Positions 8,536 through 15,130 of a DNA stretch of 22,706 nt are shown piece by piece. The stretch comes from Bacteroidales bacterium (lineage in GTDB: Bacteria; Bacteroidota; Bacteroidia; Bacteroidales; UBA932). The stretch is from NCBI GenBank assembly GCA_024683255.1, contig JAIKYL010000107.1, positions 1-22,706 on the forward strand, given 5' to 3'. A program made the position numbers and the translations under genes. Below the pieces are notes generated by a model. It had not been told where the DNA came from. It saw nothing but the letters and a program-made list of their open reading frames with translations, and did no database searches. The stretch's first letter is position 1. Each line of letters begins with the position of its first letter.

Positions 8536-9245
8536 TCCTCGTCCTGTTTTTTGGGCGGGTCCAACTTGGAGAAATAACGGATATCCTTGAAGAAACTCAC
8601 CAGGTAGCTGGTTAAAATGGCGATGGCGGCCGCCACGGCAATATAGTCGAACAGGCCGATCATGAAGTCATTGTGAAAAATGGTGACGGGCTTTTTCCAG
8701 GTACTGAACCACGGAATATAAATAAACAGGATGTTCACAATGAACAGCATAATACGGAATTCCGTGGGTCCCAGGCCGCCGTAGGAGAGCCGCATTTCCC
8801 CTTTGAGGTGGCAGTCTATATAGACGTACACGCTTAGCATAAAATACGCCACCAGGGCCAGCATGGCAAAACTCATGTTTACCAGCGGGCTGCAGCCCAC
8901 ACCCACAAACATGATGGTCTCGTTGATAACGTCCACGTTGTGGTCTATGAAGAAGCCATAAGTCTTTCTCTGCGTGTTTCTTACGCGGGCCAGACTTCCG
9001 TCCAGCGAGTCTCCGAACCAGTTCAGGAAAAGGCCGAAACAGGACAGCCATAGCCAGTTAAGGTTAAGATTGGAAAGGCAGTATCCCGCGGCCATTACAA
9101 GGGCGCCCAAAAAGCCTACTATGGTGAGCATGTCCGACGTTACCCATGAGGGCATTTTGCCCGCCAGGTACACCAGGACCTTTTTTTCATAGGGACTCAG
9201 GAAAGATTTCTGGATCCGTTTTGCCTGTTTTCTATCTTCTGTCAT
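8532..9245 (-). CDS. CDP-alcohol phosphatidyltransferase family membrane protein
   Basis: A 237-residue integral membrane enzyme with about six hydrophobic segments. The family signature DX2DGX2AR..G..D..D is present: D79, D82, G83, A86, R87, then G97, D101 and D105 (DSLDGSLAR, later GFFIDHNVD). Such enzymes move a phosphatidyl or other phospho-alcohol group from a CDP-alcohol to a second alcohol in the inner membrane. The acceptor (glycerol-3-phosphate, inositol, serine or other) cannot be read from the sequence. It is the first gene of the operon running from 9245 to 3674 and overlaps the acyltransferase gene by 4 bases. A -7 box lies about 20 bases upstream of its ATG. Confidence 0.93.
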   Translation of the reverse strand: MTEDRKQAKRIQKSFLSPYEKKVLVYLAGKMPSWVTSDMLTIVGFLGALVMAAGYCLSNLNLNWLWLSCFGLFLNWFGDSLDGSLARVRNTQRKTYGFFIDHNVDVINETIMFVGVGCSPLVNMSFAMLALVAYFMLSVYVYIDCHLKGEMRLSYGGLGPTEFRIMLFIVNILFIYIPWFSTWKKPVTIFHNDFMIGLFDYIAVAAAIAILTSYLVSFFKDIRYFSKLDPPKKQDEE

Positions 9246-9266
9246 GATTATTCTAAATCAACCGTG

Positions 9267-9274
9267 CAAAATTA
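9267..9274 (-). promoter_or_regulatory. Candidate -7 box of the lipid-enzyme operon
   Basis: CAAAATTA on the plus strand reads TAATTTTG on the minus strand, matching TAnnTTTG. It ends 21 bases before the ATG at 9245. No clear TTTG is present at the -33 position, so confidence is moderate. Confidence 0.45.
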
Positions 9275-9318
9275 GCAATAATTTTCCGCATTTATCCTAA
9301 TTATTGAAGAAAAAGCCG

Positions 9319-9326
9319 TATCTTTA
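9319..9326 (+). promoter_or_regulatory. Candidate -7 box of the DUF5715 gene
   Basis: TATCTTTA (7 of 8 to TAnnTTTG) ends only 5 bases before the ATG at 9332, so the transcript would be leaderless or nearly so. No convincing -33 element. Confidence 0.35.
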
Positions 9327-9331
9327 TACTC

Positions 9332-10033
9332 ATGAAAGTGAAGCATATTCTCATTGGTGCGGCCTCCGTTGTTGGCCTGGTCCTCCTTGTCTGGTGTTTT
9401 TTCTCTGTCCGCAGCTACGTCCAGGAGCGGCAATGGCTGGCCCTCGGCCCCATTGAAAACCACCCCAAACGGGTCTATGACGTTAAATTCGCCCGGGAAT
9501 TCAACGACCTTAACGACGTACAGATGAAGGTGGCGCAGGCCATCGGCGTACCTCCCGTGGCAGACCGCGAGGCGGCCGAAGAGCTCAAGTCAAAACTGGT
9601 GGAACTGACGGACACGGACAGCTATGTGATAGATTCCCTCACGCATTCCATTCCTTTCCTTATTCCATCGGCCAAAGAATTGCTGGACCGGATCGGTGCC
9701 AATTTCCTGGATTCCCTTGCGTCCAAGGGCCTTAATCCCAACAAACTGGTCATTACCTCCGTGCTTCGGACAGAGGAGGATGTGGCCCGGCTCCGCCGGC
9801 GCAACCAGAACGCTTCGGAGAACTCCACGCACCGCTACGGCACCACTTTCGACCTTTCCTATTGGCGCTACGTGAAAGTGCCGGACCTGAGGGGCCGATC
9901 TTACGATGATGTGCCGCCGGAGCAGCTCCGTGCCGTTTTAAGCCAGGTGCTCAAAGACCTTCATGATGAAGGGGCATGTTATGTGAAATACGAGAAAAAG
10001 CAGAACTGCTTTCACATTACTGTCCGTCGCTAG
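9332..10033 (+). CDS. DUF5715 family protein, M15-like zinc peptidase candidate
   Basis: A 233-residue protein with an N-terminal membrane anchor (residues about 5-25, ILIGAASVVGLVLLVWCFF) and the rest presumably periplasmic. Residues about 138-147 read KLVITSVLRT, followed by ENSTHRYGTTFDLSY. This is an SxHxxGxxxD arrangement with H167 and D174, and FHITV near the end supplies H228. H, D and H are the zinc ligands of M15/VanY-type D-Ala-D-Ala peptidases, and R146 occupies the substrate-arginine position. The zinc-peptidase assignment is by motif only. The gene is divergent from the lipid operon, and its end overlaps the convergent acyltransferase gene by 17 bases. A peptidoglycan role is plausible. 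Confidence 0.8.
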   Translation: MKVKHILIGAASVVGLVLLVWCFFSVRSYVQERQWLALGPIENHPKRVYDVKFAREFNDLNDVQMKVAQAIGVPPVADREAAEELKSKLVELTDTDSYVIDSLTHSIPFLIPSAKELLDRIGANFLDSLASKGLNPNKLVITSVLRTEEDVARLRRRNQNASENSTHRYGTTFDLSYWRYVKVPDLRGRSYDDVPPEQLRAVLSQVLKDLHDEGACYVKYEKKQNCFHITVRR

Positions 10034-11015
10034 GCTTCCGCTGGAAACGCTTTAGCAGGGAACGGATCTTCCGCCAGCCCAGCTTCCGGAAGCTTTCGGC
10101 GTGACGCTCGCGCTTTTCCGGATATAATTCGTCCAGGGTTATCATGATGCCGGAATCCAGGACGTCCCCAAATTCGTCGTTGATACCTGTCCCGTAATAG
10201 ACCATGGTGGGGGAGAGATTCATGTAGGTGTTCACCAGAGGGGGGATGCTCACGCCCAGCTTAAGGATTTCTCCTTTAAGCACTTTATAATCTTCCTTAT
10301 AGTTGTTTCCCTTGAACATGGCGGCGTATTTCTTGGGATTGGAGACCTTGATCTCCTTGATACCCTTGCGGAGGCGTATCCGTTTGGATCCTTTGGAGAA
10401 ATACTTGCCCAGGAAGTACATTACCATATCCCGGGCGTCTTCCGGATAGCTGGCATAAATGGTCATTTTCCCAAAGAGGTACTTGATCCGGTCCTTGTAC
10501 AGGATGCTGAGGGCGCCGATTCCGTCAAAAAGGTTGTCCAGCGCGTAAAGGCCCTTGGCTCCGGCCTTGGAACTCTGATACTCCACGGAAACGAAAGAGC
10601 GGCCAAGTTCCAGGGTTTTGTCAAACTGCTCCTTGAGGTACTTCTTGGAGAACTCGAACATGTGGGTGGAGGTGAGGATGGGCTGGCCGAAACGGTCGAA
10701 AACGGCCTCGTCGCACAGGCAGAAGCGGTATCCGCCGATGATTTCCTCCGTCTCCGGGTCCCAAAGGACCAACTGCTTGTAACCGTAGGAAGGGTCCGTG
10801 TCAAACTTGTCTATGTCCAGCGCTTCTCCGGTGCCGCCTCCGTCGTTCCGGAAGGCTATTTCCCTAAGTCGGCCGATTTCCCGGATAACGTTTACCGCCT
10901 CCGGACCCACGATATACAGTTCGTTTCCGGCCCGGTTGGTGGTCCGCAGCAGGCGTTCCTCGTTCAGTTCCGCTTTGAGGACGGAACGGTCCACAGGTTC
11001 GATAATGGGTTTCAT
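10017..11015 (-). CDS. GNAT-type N-acyltransferase, GlsB/OlsB-like (hemolysin-like)
   Basis: A 332-residue protein from the ATG at 11015; a GTG one codon upstream would add one residue. The N-terminal half carries the OlsB/GlsB-like acyltransferase pattern: IGRLREIAFRNDGGGTGEALDIDKFD, KQLVLWDPETEEIIGGYRF, and LELGRSFVSVEYQSSKAGAKGLYALDNLFDG. Relatives acylate the amino group of ornithine or glycine with 3-hydroxyacyl-ACP; in Bacteroides thetaiotaomicron the homologue GlsB begins glycine-lipid synthesis. The C-terminal 130 residues are typical of the longer Bacteroidetes members. Cytoplasmic face of the inner membrane is expected. The acyl acceptor (glycine or ornithine) cannot be read directly. 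The 3' end overlaps the DUF5715 gene by 17 bases; the upstream region is shared with gtrA. Confidence 0.82.
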   Translation of the reverse strand: MKPIIEPVDRSVLKAELNEERLLRTTNRAGNELYIVGPEAVNVIREIGRLREIAFRNDGGGTGEALDIDKFDTDPSYGYKQLVLWDPETEEIIGGYRFCLCDEAVFDRFGQPILTSTHMFEFSKKYLKEQFDKTLELGRSFVSVEYQSSKAGAKGLYALDNLFDGIGALSILYKDRIKYLFGKMTIYASYPEDARDMVMYFLGKYFSKGSKRIRLRKGIKEIKVSNPKKYAAMFKGNNYKEDYKVLKGEILKLGVSIPPLVNTYMNLSPTMVYYGTGINDEFGDVLDSGIMITLDELYPEKRERHAESFRKLGWRKIRSLLKRFQRKPSDGQ

Positions 11016-11056
11016 CACTGTCTGAAACAGGTTTTAGTCCCGCTAAATTACGTCAA

Positions 11057-11088
11057 TTTTGTGACAATACCAATTTTTTGTAACTTTG
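11057..11088 (+). promoter_or_regulatory. Consensus Bacteroidetes promoter of gtrA
   Basis: TTTTG at 11057-11061, a 19-base spacer, and TAACTTTG at 11081-11088 match the Bacteroidetes TTTG-N19-TAnnTTTG promoter closely. The start codon at 11097 is 8 bases after the -7 box, so the transcript probably starts at or just before the ATG. Confidence 0.75.
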
Positions 11089-11096
11089 CCCTACTT

Positions 11097-11555
11097 ATGA
11101 AGCAGTCAGGTAAAGAGGTCCTCCACAATTTTATCATGTTTGTGCTCACCAGCAGTGCGGGCACCGTGGTGGATTTGGGCGTACACTGGCTGCTTGCCCA
11201 CTTCGTTTTCCAGGGCAATTATTGGGGCAGTTTCTGGATAGCCCCCACCATCTCGTTCGAGCTGGCGGCCATGACCAATTTCGTCATTGCGTACTATTTC
11301 CTTTGGCATGACCGCATCACTTACCATGGCGCCCGTTCCTTCTGGCGTCATTTCGGCGCATACAACGCCACCACCATGGGGGCCTATATCCTCAAACTCA
11401 TCGCCATGCAGGGCATCCACTTCCTCTTTGTCAAGATGAACTGGATGCAGGATTCCTCCTTCGAGCCGGTTATCTGTAACCTCATCGCCCTGTGCTTCTC
11501 CGGCGCCTTCAACTTCGTGATGAGCGAGTTTGTGATCTTCAATAAAAAGAAATAA
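11097..11555 (+). CDS. GtrA family membrane protein
   Basis: A 152-residue protein with four predicted membrane helices (roughly residues 12-34, 45-70, 90-110 and 122-145). It has the GtrA-like pattern: FIMFVLTSSAGTVVDLGVHWLL near the start, FELAAMTNFVIAYYFLWHDRI in the middle, and ALCFSGAFNFVMSEFVIFNKKK at the end. GtrA-like proteins are thought to help move polyprenyl-linked sugars across the inner membrane for polysaccharide or glycolipid modification. The reading frame is open much further upstream, but the promoter at 11057-11088 and the family length fix the start at 11097. No glycosyltransferase partner is adjacent. Confidence 0.9.
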   Translation: MKQSGKEVLHNFIMFVLTSSAGTVVDLGVHWLLAHFVFQGNYWGSFWIAPTISFELAAMTNFVIAYYFLWHDRITYHGARSFWRHFGAYNATTMGAYILKLIAMQGIHFLFVKMNWMQDSSFEPVICNLIALCFSGAFNFVMSEFVIFNKKK

Positions 11556-11610
11556 CCCTTACCCGCCGTCGGCGGGGAACGAAAACGGGGCCAAAACGTT
11601 CCGGGAAGGG
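11556..11610. other. Nested hairpin segment after gtrA
   Basis: CCCGCC (11562-11567) pairs with GGCGGG (11571-11576), GAACG (11577-11581) with CGTTC (11597-11601), and both are enclosed by CCCTT (11556-11560) with AAGGG (11606-11610). It may act as a gtrA 3' end structure, but no T-run follows on the plus strand. Function is unclear. Confidence 0.4.
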
Positions 11611-11613
11611 CAT

Positions 11614-11651
11614 AAAAAAAAGAGAGTCGGCCTGTCTCAGGCGGACGCTCT
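11614..11651 (-). terminator. Intrinsic terminator of the candidate small RNA
   Basis: On the minus strand a stem of 12 pairs in three blocks (AGAG/CTCT, GTC/GAC, GCCTG/CAGGC), with two single mismatches and an AGA loop, is followed by a run of seven T (plus-strand A-run 11614-11620). Confidence 0.75.
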
Positions 11652-11729
11652 TACTAACCACATAATTAATAACACTAAAACTAATAACCAATAGATTGAT
11701 TCCGCTGAGAGAACCTCGCTTCCTCAACC
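11614..11729 (-). ncRNA. Candidate small RNA with own promoter and terminator
   Basis: A minus-strand transcription unit of about 115 nt with no credible reading frame. It is bounded upstream by a consensus promoter (11736-11766) and downstream by an intrinsic terminator (11614-11651). The 5' end is placed about 7 bases after the -7 box and is approximate. The middle (plus-strand 11655-11700) is AT-rich and likely single-stranded. Phased A/T tracts upstream of the promoter suggest strong expression. I cannot name the family; a known Bacteroidales RNA family such as Bacteroidales-1 is possible but unverified. Confidence 0.6.
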
Positions 11730-11735
11730 CGGGTA

Positions 11736-11766
11736 CAAAGGTACGACTATTTTTTGAATTTGCAAA
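11736..11766 (-). promoter_or_regulatory. Consensus promoter of the candidate small RNA
   Basis: On the minus strand TTTG (plus CAAA at 11763-11766), a 19-base spacer, then TACCTTTG (plus CAAAGGTA at 11736-11743). This is a perfect Bacteroidetes promoter layout. T-tracts at 11767-11773, 11781-11786 and 11790-11797 lie immediately upstream and are roughly helix-phased, like an UP element. Confidence 0.75.
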
Positions 11767-11945
11767 TTTTTTTCAAAAGATTTTTTAAATTTTTTTTCAG
11801 ATTTTATTTAACGCGTTGATTATCAGCGCTATTATCATTAATAAAAATTTTTCTAATTATTCTTTAAAACTTTTAATAAGCTATAGGGGCCTCTCAGTGG
11901 TAGATTGCCGCTTACCTGATAAAACGATTAAATCTCCTTGAGATT
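11767..11945. other. AT-rich intergenic region without a gene
   Basis: This stretch holds A/T tracts upstream of the small RNA promoter and a near-perfect palindrome, GCGTTGAT (11813-11820), T, ATCAGCGC (11822-11829), with one G-U type mismatch. I see no protein gene, tRNA or repeat array in it. Confidence 0.5.
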
Positions 11946-11980
11946 AAAAAATGAAAGCAATTCGCGAAGAATTGCTTTCA
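11946..11980 (-). terminator. Intrinsic terminator of the threonine dehydrogenase gene
   Basis: A perfect 12-bp stem (11952-11963 with 11969-11980, TGAAAGCAATTC paired with GAATTGCTTTCA) and a 5-base loop is followed on the minus strand by TTTTTT (plus A-run 11946-11951). It lies 37 bases after the stop codon. Confidence 0.85.
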
Positions 11981-12016
11981 ATCTATAACTTATAGCGGAC
12001 TTACAGGCTCTTAACC

Positions 12017-12973
12017 TTAAACTCCCAGCTTGATTTTCAAGTGTTTAATCATGTCCTTCGTCATCTCGTCCAGGCCAAAGGAGGGCTTCCAATCCCACTC
12101 TTCCCGGGCGCAGCTGTCGTCCATGCTGTTGGGCCAGCTGTTTGCGATGGCCTGGCGCACCGGGTCCACCTCGTAGCGCACGCGGAGGGAAGGAATGTAC
12201 TCCCGGATCTTGGTAAAGAGCTGCTCCGGCTCAAAGCTCATGGCGGCAATGTTGAAGGCGTTGCGGTGCTTGAGGCGGGAAGGATCGGCCTGCATGAGGT
12301 TCACGGCAGCCTGCAGGGCGTCCGGCATGTACATCATGTCCATGTACGTTCCCGGAGCAATGGGGCACACGAATTCCTCTCCCTTCACGGCCGAATAATA
12401 CACCTCCACCGCATAGTCCGTGGTGCCGCCGCCGGGCAGGGTCACATAGGAGATGAGCCCCGGGAAGCGGACAGCGCGGGTATCTACACCATATTTATAG
12501 AAGTAATAGTCGCTCAGAAGTTCCGTGGACACCTTGGTGACGCCGTACATGGAACGGGGGCGCTGGATGGTGTCCTGCGGAGTGCCGTCGTGCGGAGTTT
12601 CCGGGCCGAAGGAGCCGATGGAAGACGGCGTGAACACGGCCACACCCTTCTCCCGGGCCACTTCCAGGATGTTCAGGAGGCCGTTCATCTGGATGTCCCA
12701 GGCCAGGAGGGGCTTCCGCTCCGCCACGGCCGACAGGAGGGCGGCCAGGTTATAGATGGTGTCTATCTTGTACTGCTCCACGATGGCGGCCAGGCCGGCG
12801 GCGTCCCGCACATCGGCCAAAGCGCTGGGACCGCTTTCCAGCAGTTCCCCCTTGGGCTCTGCGCCGGGAATATAACCGGCCACTACGGTGCTGCCGGGGA
12901 TTTCCCGACGGATTTTCATGGTTAGCTCGGAGCCAATCTGTCCGGTGGAACCTATAACGAGTACATTTTTCAT
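12017..12973 (-). CDS. L-threonine 3-dehydrogenase, SDR/epimerase type
   Basis: A 318-residue extended SDR enzyme. The nucleotide-binding motif GSTGQIG is at residues 8-14, and catalytic Y143 and K147 lie in YGVTK. The family-specific stretches RFPGLISYVTLPGGGTTDYA at about 169-188 and SWPNSMDDSCAREEWDWKP near the C-terminus distinguish UDP-galactose-epimerase-like threonine dehydrogenases from ordinary epimerases. It oxidises L-threonine to 2-amino-3-ketobutyrate with NAD+. The divergent kbl gene at 13085 encodes the enzyme for the next step, which strongly supports the call. The start is the ATG at 12973; the open frame further upstream runs through the divergent promoter region and kbl and is not coding. 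Confidence 0.93.
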   Translation of the reverse strand: MKNVLVIGSTGQIGSELTMKIRREIPGSTVVAGYIPGAEPKGELLESGPSALADVRDAAGLAAIVEQYKIDTIYNLAALLSAVAERKPLLAWDIQMNGLLNILEVAREKGVAVFTPSSIGSFGPETPHDGTPQDTIQRPRSMYGVTKVSTELLSDYYFYKYGVDTRAVRFPGLISYVTLPGGGTTDYAVEVYYSAVKGEEFVCPIAPGTYMDMMYMPDALQAAVNLMQADPSRLKHRNAFNIAAMSFEPEQLFTKIREYIPSLRVRYEVDPVRQAIANSWPNSMDDSCAREEWDWKPSFGLDEMTKDMIKHLKIKLGV

Positions 12974-13005
12974 GCTCTGTAATAAACAATTCAAGAATTG
13001 ATGCA

Positions 13006-13013
13006 CAAAAATA
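13006..13013 (-). promoter_or_regulatory. Candidate -7 box of the threonine dehydrogenase gene
   Basis: Plus-strand CAAAAATA reads TATTTTTG on the minus strand, a TAnnTTTG match 32 bases upstream of the ATG. The -33 element is weak. Confidence 0.4.
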
Positions 13014-13047
13014 GCTATTTTTTCATAGAAAATCCACAGAAAATCCA

Positions 13048-13055
13048 TAAATTTG
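13048..13055 (+). promoter_or_regulatory. Candidate -7 box of kbl
   Basis: TAAATTTG matches TAnnTTTG and ends 29 bases before the kbl ATG. There is no clear TTTG 19 bases upstream. It sits back to back with the minus-strand box at 13006-13013, so both threonine-degradation genes could be controlled from one 111-base interval. Confidence 0.45.
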
Positions 13056-13084
13056 AAAGCAGAAACTAACAAAAACCACATATT

Positions 13085-14272
13085 ATGTACGGAAAATTCC
13101 AAAAATATCTTCAGGATGAACTGAAAGCCATTGACGAGGCCGGACTGTACAAGCGGGAACGCAACATTGCATCGGCCCAGAGTGCGGAAATCACGCTGCA
13201 AGACGGGAGCAAAGCCCTTAACTTCTGCGCCAACAATTATCTGGGCCTGGCCGATAATCCCCGGCTCATAGAAGCCGCCAAATCGACCATGGACAGCCGC
13301 GGGTACGGCATGTCGTCCGTCCGCTTCATCTGCGGCACGCAGGACATTCACAAAGAGCTGGAAAAAGCCATTTCGGAGTACTTCCACACGGAGGACACCA
13401 TCCTTTACGCCGCCTGCTTCGACGCCAACGGCGGCGTGTTCGAGCCCCTTTTCACGGCGGAGGACGCCATTATCTCGGACTCCCTCAACCACGCTTCCAT
13501 CATTGACGGCGTGCGCCTGTGCAAGGCCCAGCGCTTCCGCTATGCCAATGCCGATATGGCAGACCTGGAAGAGAAGCTCAAGGAGGCCCAGGCCTGCCGC
13601 CACCGCATCATCGTAACCGACGGGGTATTCTCCATGGACGGCAACGTGGCCCCCATGGACAAGATCTGCACCCTGGCAGAGAAGTACGAAGCCCTGGTGA
13701 TGGTGGACGAGAGCCACAGCGCCGGCGTGGTGGGTCCCACCGGCCACGGTGTGGCGGAACAGTTCAACTGCTACGGCCGCATAGATATTTTCACCGGCAC
13801 CCTGGGCAAGGCCTTCGGCGGCGCCGTGGGCGGTTTCACCACCGGCCGCAAGGAAATCATCGACATGCTGCGCCAGCGCTCCCGCCCGTACCTGTTCTCC
13901 AACTCCATCCCGCCCATGATTGCCGGCGCCGCCCTGGAAACCTTCAAGATCCTCAAGGAATCCAATGAGCTGCACGATAAGCTGGTGAAGAACGTGAACT
14001 ACTTCCGGGACAAGATGATGGCCGCCGGCTTTGACATCAAGCCCACCCAGAGTGCCATCTGCGCCGTAATGCTGTACGACGCCCCGCTTTCCCAGAAATT
14101 TGCCGCCGCCATGGCGCAGGAAGGCATTTTCGTGACTGGCTTCTACTATCCGGTGGTGCCCAAGGGCCAGGCCCGCATCCGCGTGCAGTTAAGCGCCGCA
14201 CACAGGCAGGAACACCTGGACAAGGCAATAGCCGCCTTCATCAAGGTTGGAAAGGAACTGGGGGTTATTTAA
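13085..14272 (+). CDS. kbl: Glycine C-acetyltransferase (2-amino-3-ketobutyrate CoA ligase)
   Basis: A 395-residue PLP enzyme of the alpha-oxoamine synthase family, the usual KBL length (about 398). Seen are ANNYLGLADNPR at 49-60, DSLNHASIIDG at 132-142 with H136, the DESHSAG aspartate motif at 208-214, and the PLP lysine K242 in TGTLGKAFGGAVGG. IRVQLSAAH near the end is also typical. It cleaves 2-amino-3-ketobutyrate with CoA to glycine and acetyl-CoA. Serine palmitoyltransferase is a close relative, but ACFDANGGVFEPLFTAEDAI and the divergent threonine dehydrogenase favour KBL. The stop overlaps that of the convergent symporter gene by 3 bases inside a hairpin. Confidence 0.94.
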   Translation: MYGKFQKYLQDELKAIDEAGLYKRERNIASAQSAEITLQDGSKALNFCANNYLGLADNPRLIEAAKSTMDSRGYGMSSVRFICGTQDIHKELEKAISEYFHTEDTILYAACFDANGGVFEPLFTAEDAIISDSLNHASIIDGVRLCKAQRFRYANADMADLEEKLKEAQACRHRIIVTDGVFSMDGNVAPMDKICTLAEKYEALVMVDESHSAGVVGPTGHGVAEQFNCYGRIDIFTGTLGKAFGGAVGGFTTGRKEIIDMLRQRSRPYLFSNSIPPMIAGAALETFKILKESNELHDKLVKNVNYFRDKMMAAGFDIKPTQSAICAVMLYDAPLSQKFAAAMAQEGIFVTGFYYPVVPKGQARIRVQLSAAHRQEHLDKAIAAFIKVGKELGVI

Positions 14273-14290
14273 CCCCCTATTTCTTTTTTC
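14260..14290 (+). terminator. Terminator of kbl, overlapping both convergent stop codons
   Basis: GGGGGTT (14260-14266), loop ATTT, AACCCCC (14271-14277), followed by a T-rich stretch (TATTTCTTTTTTCC). The stop codons of kbl (14270-14272) and of the minus-strand symporter (14269-14271) both lie in the hairpin. Confidence 0.65.
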
Positions 14291-15126
14291 CTCACCACTC
14301 CCACGTAAATCAGCAGCACAATATTCATCATCAGGGAATAGAGGATGGCCGGAATGGCCATTTCCTCGTTGGCAAAGACCAGCGGGCTGGAGGCAATGGT
14401 AATGGCCTGCGCGGCGTTCTGCATGCCCACTTCTATAATCACCGTACGGCGCTGCCGGGGGCTGTTTTTCACCAGGCGGGACAGCAGGGAAGAGAGGCCG
14501 ATGGCCACCAGGATCAAAGCCGTGACGCAAAGTCCCAGGATGCCGATGTTCTCCAGGATGGTATGCCGGTGCTGGATGTAAAACACGGTAATGAGGACCA
14601 GCAGCAGGGGAAAGGCCAGCTTGGACAGAACCTTGTCTGTCTTATCGGCCCCGTTAGGCCATGCGTAATGCAGGCCGATACCCAGCAGCACAGGCAGCAG
14701 CATGAGCACCAGATTCTGCTTGATGAGGTTGCCCACCGGGAGGGTGATACCCACGCTTTCTCCCACCAGCTGCGTAGCCCAGCTCATGATGAAGGGGATG
14801 GTGAAGAGGGTGATGATGCTGCTAAGGGCCGTAAGTGTCACGGAGAGGGCTACATCGCCGCCGGCCAGCTTGGAAAACACGTTGGAGGAGCTTCCGCCGG
14901 GGCAGCAGGCAATGAGCACCAGGCCGATGAAAAACACCGGCGGCAGGCCGAACAGATAGACCAGGCCCAGTGCGATGGCGGGCAGCAGGACCAGCTGGCC
15001 GAAAAGGGCTACGGCCAGGGGCCAGGGATGGCGGAACACCTTCCCAAAGTCTTCAAATCTTAGCGAAAGCCCCAGATCGAACATCAGGAGCGTTAGAATC
15101 GGCAGTACAATCCAGATAGTATTCAT
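14269..15126 (-). CDS. Bile acid:sodium symporter family (BASS) transporter
   Basis: A 285-residue membrane protein with about nine hydrophobic helices, starting with MNTIWIVLPILTLLMFDLGLSLRFEDF. The BASS-specific stretch ACCPGGSSSNVFSKLAGGDVALS is at about residues 93-115, and VEVGMQNA-like residues (IIEVGMQNAAQAI) at about 230-242 form the second crossover motif and likely sodium site. It is shorter than most BASS proteins (about 310), but both crossover motifs are intact. Substrates range from bile acids to pantoate or other organic anions; none can be assigned here. The start lies 4 bases after the DUF3667-like gene, indicating a two-gene operon. Confidence 0.92.
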   Translation of the reverse strand: MNTIWIVLPILTLLMFDLGLSLRFEDFGKVFRHPWPLAVALFGQLVLLPAIALGLVYLFGLPPVFFIGLVLIACCPGGSSSNVFSKLAGGDVALSVTLTALSSIITLFTIPFIMSWATQLVGESVGITLPVGNLIKQNLVLMLLPVLLGIGLHYAWPNGADKTDKVLSKLAFPLLLVLITVFYIQHRHTILENIGILGLCVTALILVAIGLSSLLSRLVKNSPRQRRTVIIEVGMQNAAQAITIASSPLVFANEEMAIPAILYSLMMNIVLLIYVGVVRKKEIGG

Positions 15127-15130
15127 CGGC

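Noticed and set aside
10081..10094. Palindrome AGCTTCCGGAAGCT as a terminator for the convergent pair DUF5715/GlsB-like
   Set aside because: The palindrome has no proper loop length or T-run, and it lies in coding sequence.
10662..11096. N-terminal extension of the GtrA frame
   Set aside because: It is antisense to the GlsB-like gene and upstream of the gtrA promoter.
11539..11727. A 62-codon minus-strand open frame over the small RNA
   Set aside because: It starts with TTG, runs through the intrinsic terminator and resembles no protein; a non-coding RNA explains promoter and terminator better.
12974..13975. N-terminal extension of the threonine dehydrogenase frame
   Set aside because: It runs antisense through kbl and the divergent promoters; the GSTGQIG nucleotide-binding motif sits at the normal distance from the ATG at 12973.
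13085..14272. Serine palmitoyltransferase instead of KBL
   Set aside because: The family is shared, but KBL-type motifs and the divergent threonine dehydrogenase favour KBL.
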